NCBI RefSeq assembly: GCF_025833875.1
Contig: NZ_JAOYOD010000001.1
Coordinates: forward strand, 3,968,001-4,032,000
Direction of reading: 5' to 3'
DNA from: Reichenbachiella ulvae
GTDB lineage: Bacteria > Bacteroidota > Bacteroidia > Cytophagales > Cyclobacteriaceae
DNA length: 64,000 nucleotides
Positions 16,749-24,929 of the stretch are shown here, one piece after another. The notes beneath the pieces were generated by a model that was not told the DNA's origin, did not search any database, and saw only the letters and a program-made list of their open reading frames with translations. How positions within the stretch are numbered: position 1 is the first letter of the stretch; each line of letters starts with the position of its first letter. Made by a program: the position numbers and the translations under genes.

Positions 16749-16808
16749 TATTTTCTGTAATTCAGGCCAATAAAGCCTTGATATAGAGAAAAGTATTTTT
16801 ATTAAAGG

Positions 16809-16839
16809 TTTGTTTTCATCAAGTCTGTGCATAATTTTG
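16809..16839 (+). promoter_or_regulatory. Promoter of rpmE2
   Basis: TTTG (16809-16812), a 19-bp spacer and TAATTTTG (16832-16839) match the Bacteroidota consensus closely. The predicted leader is about 75 nt long and includes TCCTTTT-CTA-AAAAGGA (from about 16843) and CATGG-CAAAAA-CCATG (16884-16899). Confidence 0.75.
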
Positions 16840-16884
16840 CAATCCTTTTCTAAAAAGGACTGGAAACGAAAAAATAATTAGTTC

Positions 16885-16926
16885 ATGGCAAAAACCATGG
16901 GCGCCATTAAAACCATAATAAAATGA
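16885..16926 (+). CDS. Candidate 13-codon leader ORF coupled to rpmE2
   Basis: An ATG at 16885 opens a 13-codon frame ([13 protein letters not shown]) whose TGA overlaps the rpmE2 ATG as ATGA. The start codon lies in a small hairpin (16884-16899). Such an arrangement could give translational coupling or autoregulation by the ribosomal protein, but a chance ORF of this length is easily possible. Confidence 0.25.
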   Translation: MAKTMGAIKTIIK

Positions 16927-17168
16927 AAAAAGATATTCACCCAGAGTACAGAGATGTAGTGTTCTTCGATACATCTAGCGACTTCAAATTTTTGACTAAG
17001 TCTACTATGGGCTCTAGCGAAACGATCAAGTGGGAAGACGGTAACGAATACCCAGTGATCAAAATAGAAGTAAGTTCTGCTTCTCACCCATTCTACACAG
17101 GTAAGAAACTATTTGTGGATACTGCTGGTAGAGTTGAGAAGTTCAACAAAAGATACAAAAAGAAGTAA
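16923..17168 (+). CDS. rpmE2: 50S ribosomal protein L31 type B
   Basis: 81 residues. The sequence [28 protein letters not shown] and ending [12 protein letters not shown] is the cysteine-free (C-) type B L31, which lacks the zinc-binding CxxC of type A. It replaces or parallels zinc-containing L31 in the large subunit and lets cells save zinc. It has its own promoter and terminator. No Zur-type operator was recognised. Confidence 0.95.
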   Translation: MKKDIHPEYRDVVFFDTSSDFKFLTKSTMGSSETIKWEDGNEYPVIKIEVSSASHPFYTGKKLFVDTAGRVEKFNKRYKKK

Positions 17169-17194
17169 TCCACTAATTTGGATTCAAAATATGG

Positions 17195-17227
17195 AGTCTT
17201 CAAGATTTAGTTCTTGGAGACTTTTTT
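17195..17227 (+). terminator. Terminator of rpmE2
   Basis: AGTCTTCAAGA / TCTTGGAGACT pair over 11 positions (one G-T wobble) with a short loop and are followed by TTTTT. It ends 13 bp before the next ATG (17240), so the alternative glmU transcript may start within or after this stretch or read through. Confidence 0.8.
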
Positions 17228-17239
17228 ATTTTTACCCCT

Positions 17240-18415
17240 ATGAACATAGCATTGGTCGACCTGCCGGATCAGCGGTCCAGATTATTCCCTCTTACGCTTA
17301 CCAGACCTATATCCGACCTCAAAATCGGCATTCTCAGCATTCGTGAAAAATGGGAGAAGCGATTGGGTCAAAGTTTGTCCTTCGTGACTGACGACAGCCT
17401 CAAAGCACTTTTCCCTCCTATTGCGGAAAGCTATGACCTGATCATCAATGCAGCCCTATGCCCCGACGAAAGCCTGATACACGCCATTCAAAACTTAAGA
17501 ATGGACCAGTCGCTTTATCAAAACGACCTATTCATAGCAGCGAAAGGAGGCTTCAGCTATAGTCAAACGCCTGATATATCCGAGGAGAAAGTGAGCTATG
17601 AAGACCCCTTGACCCACATCAACCGAGCCTGGGATATGTTCCTCAACAATTCGGAGGAAATCAAAAAGGACTTTGATCTACTGACTGAGGGGAAGACCAG
17701 CGCCAAAATAGAGGACCCACACACGATCGTCTATGGAGCAGAAAATGTCTTTTTGGAAGAAGGGGTGAAAATCAAGGCAGCCATCCTCAATGCAGAGAAA
17801 GGTCCGATCTATCTGGCCAAAGACGCAGAGATCCAGGAAGGTGCTACCATCCGGGGACCCTTTTACCTCGGTGAGGGCTCTCGCATCAACATGAACGCCA
17901 AGATCAGAGAAGGAAGTACCATCGGACCAGGTTGTAAAATCGGAGGTGAAATTTCTAACTCCATCCTCTACGGCAACTCAAATAAGGCACATGATGGCTT
18001 CCTGGGCAACTCTGTACTCGGAGAATGGTGCAACCTCGGCGCTGATACCAATAACTCCAACCTGAAAAACAACTACTCCAATGTGGAGATGTGGGACGAA
18101 CTGAGCCAGGACTACCTAGATACAGGACTGCAATTCTGTGGACTAGTGATGGGAGATCATTCCAAAGCAGCCATCAACACCATGTTTAATACGGGGACCA
18201 CCGTAGGCGTATGCGCCAATGTATATGGAGCGGGTTTTCCAAAGAAGCGCATCCCCTCTTTCACCTGGGGTGGTGTGCGATCCATGTTGGTCTATGACTT
18301 TGACAAAGCCATGGAGACAGTAGAGATCGTGATGGATCGTAAGAACAGAAGTTTTACCGACGAGGATCGAAAATTATTGAAACACATTTACGAAACGAAT
18401 AGCAAGGCCTCATGA
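17240..18415 (+). CDS. GlmU-family sugar nucleotidyltransferase/acetyltransferase (alternative Bacteroidota type)
   Basis: 391 residues. The N-terminal portion starts MNIALVDLPDQRSRLFPLTLTRPISDLKIGILSIREKWEKRLG, typical of the alternative GlmU family that lacks the canonical pyrophosphorylase signature. The C-terminal half is a left-handed parallel beta-helix of hexapeptide repeats (about 180-350, including GPIYLAKDAEIQEGATIRGPFYLGEGSRINMNAKIREGSTIGPG). It probably catalyses UDP-GlcNAc formation from GlcN-1-P, completing the route begun by GlmM (1845-3242). It leads an operon: its stop overlaps holB by 4 bp. Confidence 0.85.
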   Translation: MNIALVDLPDQRSRLFPLTLTRPISDLKIGILSIREKWEKRLGQSLSFVTDDSLKALFPPIAESYDLIINAALCPDESLIHAIQNLRMDQSLYQNDLFIAAKGGFSYSQTPDISEEKVSYEDPLTHINRAWDMFLNNSEEIKKDFDLLTEGKTSAKIEDPHTIVYGAENVFLEEGVKIKAAILNAEKGPIYLAKDAEIQEGATIRGPFYLGEGSRINMNAKIREGSTIGPGCKIGGEISNSILYGNSNKAHDGFLGNSVLGEWCNLGADTNNSNLKNNYSNVEMWDELSQDYLDTGLQFCGLVMGDHSKAAINTMFNTGTTVGVCANVYGAGFPKKRIPSFTWGGVRSMLVYDFDKAMETVEIVMDRKNRSFTDEDRKLLKHIYETNSKAS

Positions 18416-19539
18416 GATTTGCGGACATACCAGGACTCGACAGTGCCAAAAAACAGCTGATCCAAGCCATCAGAAACAATCATGTGGCGCATGCCCAGCT
18501 ATTCTATGGTCAGCATGGATCAGCCAACCTTGCCCTGGCATTGGCCTATTCGGCCTACATCAACTGCAAGAACCCCTCTGAAACGGATTCTTGTGGCGAA
18601 TGCAGCAACTGTAGCAAGATCGACAAGTTGGTGCATCCTGATTTGCAATTTGTCTATCCCGTAAGCCCAACCAAAAACATCACAGGAAAAAATGCCGTCA
18701 GCTCCAGCTACCTTAGAGACTGGCGCACTTACCTCGAAAACAACAAATACGGCTCTCTCGAAAACTGGAGCACCCACTACGGAGCAGAAAACAAAAATGC
18801 CAACATCTCCAAAGAGGAAAGCCGAAATATCATCAAATCACTCTCTCTCAAAGCATTCGAGGCAGAGTACAAAGTCCTGATCATTTGGCTACCAGAGTAC
18901 ATGCACGTCTCTGCGGCCAACGGTATCCTCAAAATCCTCGAGGAACCACCAGAAAAAACGCTTTTCCTGCTGGTGACCTGCGATTATGAGAAACTATTGA
19001 CCACCATCCTATCCAGATGTCAGCTATTCAAAGTACCCGGTTTTAGCGACGATGAAATCACGCGCTATCTGGTAGAGAGCAAAGGATTAGAAGAAGGAAA
19101 CGCTCGTAAAATCGCCATGCTGGCAGAAGGTAGCATCAAGCGAGCCATCGAAAACATAGACAGTGCAGAGGACGATTCGCATGCGCTGTTTCGGGATTGG
19201 ATGAGACAATGCTGGACCAAAGACTATACGGCCATCACCAGCTCGACCGATCAATTTTTCAAAATGAATAAAACGGCTCAGAAGCTATTTCTGCAGTATG
19301 CCATCAACATGATCCGACATGCGCTGTTGACGGCCTACATGCCAGAAGAAACCAAAAAACTGAATCCCGACGAACAGGGCTTTGTGACTAATTTTGGGAA
19401 GGCGCTGAGTCAAGACAAGCTCGAAAGAATCAGTAAAGAGCTCAATCAGGCATCCTATCATCTCGATAGAAATGCCAATGTAAAAATATTGTTCATGGAC
19501 CTATCGCTAACGATAGGTAGAATCATGACAGCAAAATAA
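18412..19539 (+). CDS. holB: DNA polymerase III subunit delta'
   Basis: 375 residues. The clamp-loader AAA+ fold is recognisable: FADIPGLDSAKKQLIQAIRNNHVAHAQLFYG, a zinc-ribbon-like cysteine set (INCKNP, then CGECSNC), and ILKILEEPPEKTLFLLVT-type sensor sequence followed by SRCQLF. The P-loop region (GQHGSANLALALA) lacks a normal GKT/GKS, as expected for delta', which does not hydrolyse ATP. It is translationally coupled to the preceding GlmU-family gene (ATGA) and 8 bp ahead of hemC. Some genomes label the protein simply 'DNA polymerase III subunit delta'. Confidence 0.9.
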   Translation: MRFADIPGLDSAKKQLIQAIRNNHVAHAQLFYGQHGSANLALALAYSAYINCKNPSETDSCGECSNCSKIDKLVHPDLQFVYPVSPTKNITGKNAVSSSYLRDWRTYLENNKYGSLENWSTHYGAENKNANISKEESRNIIKSLSLKAFEAEYKVLIIWLPEYMHVSAANGILKILEEPPEKTLFLLVTCDYEKLLTTILSRCQLFKVPGFSDDEITRYLVESKGLEEGNARKIAMLAEGSIKRAIENIDSAEDDSHALFRDWMRQCWTKDYTAITSSTDQFFKMNKTAQKLFLQYAINMIRHALLTAYMPEETKKLNPDEQGFVTNFGKALSQDKLERISKELNQASYHLDRNANVKILFMDLSLTIGRIMTAK

Positions 19540-19547
19540 GATAGACG

Positions 19548-20471
19548 ATGAAAATCAGAATAGGGACAAGAGGAAGCAAACTGGCACTTTGGCAAGCCTA
19601 CTTCGTGCAGGACAGGCTCAAAGAACTGGGCGTAGATAGTGAAATCGTAAAGATCGAAACAAAAGGAGACAAGATTCTGAATGTCACCATTTCAAAAATC
19701 GGTAGCAAAGGGGTCTTCACTGAAGAAATCGAAGAAAAGCTGAAAAACGGAGAAATCGACATAGCCGTTCACAGCGCCAAAGACATGCCCTCCACTCTGC
19801 CAGAAGGGTTCGAGCTGATCGCATTTTCTGAAAGGGAAAAAGAGCACGACGTACTGGTCAGTCACAAGTCCATCGACCTCAATCAAAAAGACCTGGTCTT
19901 AGGGACATCCTCAACGCGCAGAATCGCCTGCCTGCACAAGCATTTCCCTCATGTAAAGACCGTACCTGTACGTGGCAACCTACAGACGCGCATTCAGAAA
20001 ATGAAAGATGGAGCTTGCGATGCGCTTTGGCTCGCCTATGCAGGTGTGCATCGCATGGAGTTTGATCATATGGTGGTGCATGAGTTTGATCTCGAAGAAT
20101 TCGTGCCAGCCGTGGGACAAGGGTCGGTAGCCATAGAAGTGTATACGGGCATCTCCGAAGAAAAGAAAGAGCTGATCCGCAAGGCAGTGAATGACGACAC
20201 CACCGAAACGATACTACTGGCCGAACGTGCCTTCCTCAAAGTCATGAATGGAGGCTGTAGCATACCCGTCTACGGCCGAGCAACCATAGAGGGCAACACC
20301 CTGAGCCTGACTGGCGGTATCATCAGCCTGGATGGAAAAAGAGAAGTAGCCAAAACCTGCAATACCACCCTGGATGGAGGACTGAAGGCAGGCGAAACAC
20401 TGGCTCATTACATCCTGGAAAATGGTGGAAAGGAAATTTTAGAAGAAATCAGAAAAGAACAAGCAGAATGA
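19548..20471 (+). CDS. hemC: Hydroxymethylbilane synthase (porphobilinogen deaminase)
   Basis: 307 residues, normal length. It polymerises four porphobilinogens to hydroxymethylbilane for haem and siroheme. Motifs: RIGTRGSKLALWQA at the start, DIAVHSAKDMPS, GTSSTRRIACL, RGNLQTRIQKM, and the dipyrromethane-cofactor cysteine in MNGGCSIPVYG. The stop overlaps the cyclophilin gene by 4 bp. The product feeds the siroheme genes at 57196-58551, which serve the sulfite reductase at 54767. Confidence 0.96.
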   Translation: MKIRIGTRGSKLALWQAYFVQDRLKELGVDSEIVKIETKGDKILNVTISKIGSKGVFTEEIEEKLKNGEIDIAVHSAKDMPSTLPEGFELIAFSEREKEHDVLVSHKSIDLNQKDLVLGTSSTRRIACLHKHFPHVKTVPVRGNLQTRIQKMKDGACDALWLAYAGVHRMEFDHMVVHEFDLEEFVPAVGQGSVAIEVYTGISEEKKELIRKAVNDDTTETILLAERAFLKVMNGGCSIPVYGRATIEGNTLSLTGGIISLDGKREVAKTCNTTLDGGLKAGETLAHYILENGGKEILEEIRKEQAE

Positions 20472-21298
20472 AAAAACAGATCTCACTAGCTATGGCCTTT
20501 TTGGCTGTTTTAGTCATGGTATCCTGTGCCAACGACAGAAAAGACTACATCGTCACCATTCACACCAGCTTTGGCGACATGAAGGTCCTGCTATATGACG
20601 AAACGCCCTTACACAAAGCCAACTTCATCGAACTAGCCGAATCTGGCGACTATGACAGTACGATTTTTCATCGCGTGATCAAAGACTTTATGATCCAGGG
20701 AGGCGGTATCGACATGAAGACTGGCGAAAACAAAAGCGAACGCATTCCTGCAGAGCTTGACAAGGGATACTTGCACGTAAAAGGCGCCCTGGCTGCCGCC
20801 CGTCAGGGAGACCGGGTCAATCCTAAGAAAGCATCGAGCTGGTGCCAATTCTACATCGTGGATGGCAAAAAATATACGCCTGAAGAAATAGAGGCGTACG
20901 AGAACCAATTGAACATGGGCAAGGTGATCCAGAGACCTGAAAACCAGGAATACCTAAAGGCAGCTCAAAGCTTCCAGAAAGAAGGCAATCAGGTCGCGGT
21001 AGATTCTATCATCGCTGTAGTGATGGAGCAAATCGCTGCTGAGTTTGAGCCGATCCAGCTGACGGATAAGCAAAAAGAAGCTTACACCACTAAGGGAGGA
21101 GCCCCACATTTGGATTTTGAATACACCGTGTTTGGTCAAGTAGTAGAAGGTCTGGATGTGATCGACAAAATCGCCGCAGTAAAAACCGGTCGTGCCGACA
21201 AACCAGTAGAAGACTACTTTCTGACCATGGAAGTGGAAAAACTACCCAAAAGAAAAATCACCAAGCTCTACGGGTACGAGTATCCAGAGAAGAAGTAA
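20468..21298 (+). CDS. Cyclophilin-type peptidylprolyl isomerase lipoprotein
   Basis: 276 residues with a lipoprotein signal (MKKQISLAMAFLAVLVMVSC, Cys20). The cyclophilin domain includes GDMKVLLYDETPLHKANFIELAESGDYDSTIFHRVIKDFMIQGG and the late EYTVFGQVVEGLDVIDKIA; an insert of about 70 residues (TPEEIEAYENQLNMGK to KQKEAYTTKGG) separates the two halves. It probably helps fold exported proteins at the envelope. It is the last gene of the operon. Directly after its TAA, in the same reading frame, runs the 42-bp repeat array, which stays open for a further 73 codons. Confidence 0.92.
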   Translation: MKKQISLAMAFLAVLVMVSCANDRKDYIVTIHTSFGDMKVLLYDETPLHKANFIELAESGDYDSTIFHRVIKDFMIQGGGIDMKTGENKSERIPAELDKGYLHVKGALAAARQGDRVNPKKASSWCQFYIVDGKKYTPEEIEAYENQLNMGKVIQRPENQEYLKAAQSFQKEGNQVAVDSIIAVVMEQIAAEFEPIQLTDKQKEAYTTKGGAPHLDFEYTVFGQVVEGLDVIDKIAAVKTGRADKPVEDYFLTMEVEKLPKRKITKLYGYEYPEKK

Positions 21299-21304
21299 TT
21301 GGCC

Positions 21305-21500
21305 GAAACATGCGTGCGCCAGCCTTTCGGAGACCTCCGAAAGATCGAAACATACGTGCGTCAGCGTTTCCCGGATGTCGGAAAGGTCGAAACATGCGTG
21401 CGTCAGCGTTTCCGGGATGTCGGAAAGGTCGAAACATGGGTGTTTCAGTATTTCGGGAACGTCGGGAGGGTCGAAACATGGATGTTTCAGGTTTTTAGAC
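21305..21500 (+). repeat. 42-bp tandem repeat array (about 4.7 copies)
   Basis: Copies starting GAAACATG occur at 21305, 21347, 21389, 21431 and 21473, exactly 42 bp apart. Most copies hold an internal palindrome: TTTCGGAG-AC-CTCCGAAA in the first, TTTCCG-GGATGT-CGGAAA in the third; the differing sequences keep pairing. The fourth and fifth copies have diverged. The period is 14 codons, and the array is open in frame with the preceding gene, encoding units like ETCVRQRFRDVGKV. In the ACAT phase it splits into two 21-mers, comparable to the array at 59206-59478. Confidence 0.9.
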
Positions 21501-21519
21501 CCAAATTATCAGGGTACTA

Positions 21520-21554
21520 GACTCTTTCGAAGAGTCGCCGAGGTTCGAAACCTC
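21520..21554 (+). terminator. Two adjacent perfect hairpins after the repeat array
   Basis: GACTCTT-TCG-AAGAGTC (21520-21536) and GAGGTT-CGA-AACCTC (21540-21554) lie between convergent genes. They have no long T-run but would block or process transcripts from both sides. The second shares its core with the hairpin at 7299-7331. Confidence 0.6.
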
Positions 21555-21583
21555 TACGACCTAGATGACAAACTTTTCACTTT

Positions 21584-22129
21584 CTAACTTTCCCCTTTTA
21601 ACTCCAATGCCTGCTTGACATGGGCTGTATGGTGATTGCAGTGCCAGGCGTAGATACCGATGTTTTCGGCCAAAGAAAATTGCTGACCATGCTCCGGGTG
21701 TACGAACTCTCGCTTCAAATCATCAGCAGTCAGGCTCTTGAGTAATTTGACCCAGCGGTAGTGTAGGCCTTCCAGCAGCATCTGAGTATAACTCAAATCA
21801 TCGTCCAGAGAATCCTCCAACTCAGCCCACCGATCTTCGAAGTAGGGTCGAATGGCCGGTAATTCTTCCGTCAAAGCCAATTTGAAACGCATGAGGCTAT
21901 TCATATGACTGTCCGCGCAGTGATGCACCACTTGCTTGATGGTCCAACCCCTAGGTCGATAGGGCCATTTGAGCTGCTCAGTGGACAGATCATGAGTCAG
22001 TTCCTTGATTCTGATCGGAAATCGCTCGATATCTTCTATCCATTGCGATATATGTTCAGCTGTGATTTGGGCCGGTTTTTCGAATTCCCCTATCGGGTAT
22101 TTGAGTGAGTACATTGTGCTTTCGCTCAT
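21584..22129 (-). CDS. YfiT-type DinB-superfamily protein (putative bacillithiol transferase)
   Basis: 181 residues. Features of the YfiT/DinB four-helix bundle: YPIGEFEKPAQITAEHISQWIEDIERFP at the start, the first metal histidine pair in WTIKQVVHHCADSHMNS, and the C-terminal histidines of YAWHCNHHTAHVKQAL. The family uses a His triad to bind a divalent metal; homologues are annotated as putative metal-dependent hydrolases or bacillithiol transferases. It is convergent with the cyclophilin operon and stands alone. Confidence 0.85.
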   Translation of the reverse strand: MSESTMYSLKYPIGEFEKPAQITAEHISQWIEDIERFPIRIKELTHDLSTEQLKWPYRPRGWTIKQVVHHCADSHMNSLMRFKLALTEELPAIRPYFEDRWAELEDSLDDDLSYTQMLLEGLHYRWVKLLKSLTADDLKREFVHPEHGQQFSLAENIGIYAWHCNHHTAHVKQALELKGES

Positions 22130-22206
22130 ATCAATTTGATGTTAGGTGTATAATTTAGACTGCTAGAATCAAATCTAAAAGTCTAGGATCTAATGTCTAA
22201 CATCTA

Positions 22207-22911
22207 TCATAATACAATTTTACCCAATCGCTCCAAAACATCCACTTTATAGTTTCGGCCTATGGGCACACTATGATCCAGCATCTCGATCTCCGATGCA
22301 GAGTAGCATTCGATCTTAGGAATATTGACAATGAAAGAGCGGTGTACGCGTATAAAATCGCTTTCTGGTAACTTCAGCTCTAGCTCGCTGATTTTCTGAT
22401 GGGTCACCACTTCCTTCTCAGGGGTTAGGATCTTCACATAATCCTTGATGCTCTCGATGTAGAGTATATCTTTCAGGCGGATCTTGATGTTCTTTTTGTC
22501 TGACTTGAAGAAGATGAAAGTGTCCTCCTCGGTTGCCAGTTGTACTTCCTCTGGCATAATAGCCTTGTACTTGGACACCCCCTTCATAAAGCGGTCGAAA
22601 GAGATGGGTTTCAGCAGATAGTCCAGTACTTCCAGTTCGAATCCCTCCAGCGCATAGTCGCGGTAGGCGGTGGTCAATATCACTTTGGGTTTGTGATGCA
22701 GGGACTTCAGAAACTCGATCCCGGTGAGCTGTGGCATCTGGATATCCAGAAAAATCAGGTCCACTTCCGCACCAGATTGCAGAAAGTCAAAGGCCTTCAC
22801 CGCGTTTCTAAATTGACCGACGAGCTCCAGACATTCCATCTTTTCTACATAAGATTCAATTATTTCGAGCGCCAGTGGCTCATCATCTACGGCTATGCAT
22901 TTGATCTTCAT
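22207..22911 (-). CDS. LytTR-family response regulator
   Basis: 234 residues: a receiver domain (about 3-115; acidic pair DDEP near 9-12, phospho-acceptor aspartate in DLIFLDIQMP, and lysine in LDYLLKPI) and a LytTR DNA-binding domain (about 135-232; IKIRLKDILYIESIKDYVKI, FIRVHRSFIVN). The start overlaps the histidine kinase gene by 4 bp. Targets unknown. Confidence 0.93.
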   Translation of the reverse strand: MKIKCIAVDDEPLALEIIESYVEKMECLELVGQFRNAVKAFDFLQSGAEVDLIFLDIQMPQLTGIEFLKSLHHKPKVILTTAYRDYALEGFELEVLDYLLKPISFDRFMKGVSKYKAIMPEEVQLATEEDTFIFFKSDKKNIKIRLKDILYIESIKDYVKILTPEKEVVTHQKISELELKLPESDFIRVHRSFIVNIPKIECYSASEIEMLDHSVPIGRNYKVDVLERLGKIVL

Positions 22912-23990
22912 TGTACTTTCTTTAAGGCTATTCTTAATACGACAGTATAGGACCCGGGTTGGTCATCGATATGGAGATGATAGTCGTTTTTGTAGAGCAG
23001 CTCGAGTCGGCGTTTTACATTCTTCAGACCGATGCCCTGTGTTCCCTGTCTCAACTGCTGCGTTTGGCTTTTGCTATTGGCCAGCTTCAGTATCATTTCG
23101 TGATCCGTCACCGTCAGGTCAAAATCAATCCACGACTTATTCAACTCCTCATTGATACCATGCTTGAAGCTATTCTCCACGAATGGCAACAAGATCATCG
23201 GTGCGATGTATACATTGGTGCTATCGCCATTTATCATGGCTTTGATGTCCAGGTCATCGCCATGGCGCATCTGCTCGATCTCTATGTAGTTTTTGATGAA
23301 ATTCAGCTCATTGTCCAGCAGTACTTTAGGGGCATTGCATTCATAGAGCATGTAGTTGATCAGGTCTGATAGCTTTAGTACCACCTCAGGAGCATAGTCC
23401 GACTTCTTTAGCGTCAGGGCATAGAGGTTGTTCAAGGTATTGAAGAGAAAATGAGGGTGGATCTGGGTCTTCAAAAACTTCAGCTCTGCATCCAGTTTTT
23501 CGTGTGCCAGTATCTGACGATCCTGCTGGCTTTGATACCAATATTTGAGCAACTTGATCACCAGCGCCAGGAAAACCACCGTGTATATGCCCAGTATTCC
23601 TTTGATGATTTTATAAAAATTGAGCGGATTGCCATCGATATACTCTGGATAGTACAGCGGATACTCGATGTAGTAGGCAATCAGTCGGTAGATCGTCCCT
23701 CCCGTAAACGAAGAGGCGATGAACAAAAAGATGAACGGCAACCAACGACCTCTCAGGATATATTTAGGGAGTAGGATGTACAGCGTATAATAAGTCACCA
23801 GAATCTTCACCGGCAGAAACATCAGCTGCACATTGAAACTCATCAGGTACTGCTCGTCGTAGCTGCCCCACAGTACAGCATAAAAGCACACATAGGATAG
23901 CCAAAAGAATATGTGGCTCGCCCATCTATGCTGAAACAAAAAGCGAATAATCGACTCGAGTTTTCCCATCCTAACAAATATACGTGCCAA
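22908..23990 (-). CDS. LytS-type sensor histidine kinase
   Basis: 360 residues. Four membrane helices (about 22-140) precede the His_kinase domain with the phospho-acceptor histidine in LKTQIHPHFLFNTLNNLYAL, and an ATP-binding domain (LPFVENSFKHGI, GTQGIGLKNVKRRLELLY). The start could also be the ATG at 23969 (MGKLESIIRF). It is paired by a 4-bp overlap with the LytTR regulator. No sensor domain beyond the membrane part is visible, so the stimulus is unknown. Confidence 0.93.
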   Translation of the reverse strand: MARIFVRMGKLESIIRFLFQHRWASHIFFWLSYVCFYAVLWGSYDEQYLMSFNVQLMFLPVKILVTYYTLYILLPKYILRGRWLPFIFLFIASSFTGGTIYRLIAYYIEYPLYYPEYIDGNPLNFYKIIKGILGIYTVVFLALVIKLLKYWYQSQQDRQILAHEKLDAELKFLKTQIHPHFLFNTLNNLYALTLKKSDYAPEVVLKLSDLINYMLYECNAPKVLLDNELNFIKNYIEIEQMRHGDDLDIKAMINGDSTNVYIAPMILLPFVENSFKHGINEELNKSWIDFDLTVTDHEMILKLANSKSQTQQLRQGTQGIGLKNVKRRLELLYKNDYHLHIDDQPGSYTVVLRIALKKVQ

Positions 23991-24166
23991 AGCATATTAT
24001 TTTGATTTCGTTCCGACCAAAAGCCAATTGAAGAGGACAAAGAACCATTACTGCAGAATGGAGAAGCAAGCCTAAATGGGTCTGATTTCGATCTGCCAGT
24101 CAGAAAGCAAAGGACATTACCTCATTTTTAAAATATTTTTTTTAAGCTTGACAAAAATTTCAGACT

Positions 24167-24928
24167 ATGCGCATCATTGCTATTATCATACTTTCTCTTA
24201 GTTTTTCATTTCACATATCTGCACAAAAGAAATCTTATCTGGTAACTACCCAGTTGGACACCCTGCAGGGTAAATTATCGATCCAGCTCGGGGGTCAGTA
24301 TCAGGTAGACCGTGTCAGAATCAAAATGGGAAAGGAAAAGAAATACTTTGATGCATTTGAAATCAGAGTGATCCAGGACAAAAATCAAAAATACTACCCC
24401 ATCAAATTCAATGGCCGTTATCAATTTGTACAGGTAGAAAAAGAAGGGAGTTTCCTCAGCCTCTATCGATATATTGACCAGTCGACCAACAACAGCCAAT
24501 ACGCAGGCAAACTACTGGTGAGCAAAGACGGCCAACAGCATATCGTTAGCAACATTGGTTTTAAGAAGAAGCTTGCTGAATTTTTGGTTGAATGCGAAGA
24601 GGTCCAAAACGAAGTAGAAAATGGTGATTATGGCCGCAACGATCTCTACAAAATCATGGATGAATACAACGCCTGCATCGAAAGTAAATCAAGCAGAGAG
24701 CTGGAGAAATTAGCAAATGTACAAGAGGCTAGCCAAATCGAAGCACTGATCGAAACAGTAGAAGGCATGGATCGTGAGGACAAAGACGAACTGATAGAAA
24801 TGCTGACTGATGTAAAAGGCAAACTGAAAGACGGAGAAAAAATCCCAGGCTACCTACAATCCGCAATCAAAGAAAAACTGGCGGGTGAAGAAGCACTATT
24901 GAAGCTTTTCGAAGAAATAGTGGAATAA
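24167..24928 (+). CDS. Secreted hypothetical protein
   Basis: 253 residues. A signal peptide (about 1-19, MRIIAIIILSLSFSFHISAQ) is followed by a beta-rich portion (KSYLVTTQLDTLQGKLSIQLGGQYQVDRVRIK) and, from about residue 125, a helical charged region (KKKLAEFLVECEEVQNEVENG, EALIETVEGMDREDKDELIEML). I do not recognise the family. A terminator hairpin for this gene lies inside the 3' end of the convergent methyltransferase gene (24998-25025). The 176 bp upstream hold no recognised element. Confidence 0.75.
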   Translation: MRIIAIIILSLSFSFHISAQKKSYLVTTQLDTLQGKLSIQLGGQYQVDRVRIKMGKEKKYFDAFEIRVIQDKNQKYYPIKFNGRYQFVQVEKEGSFLSLYRYIDQSTNNSQYAGKLLVSKDGQQHIVSNIGFKKKLAEFLVECEEVQNEVENGDYGRNDLYKIMDEYNACIESKSSRELEKLANVQEASQIEALIETVEGMDREDKDELIEMLTDVKGKLKDGEKIPGYLQSAIKEKLAGEEALLKLFEEIVE

Positions 24929-24929
24929 T

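Noticed and set aside
21258..21587. Several ORFs of 62-73 codons on both strands across the 42-bp array
   Set aside because: A period of 42 bp keeps several frames open together. None has a credible start context; the in-frame extension of the cyclophilin is recorded as a finding, not as a gene.
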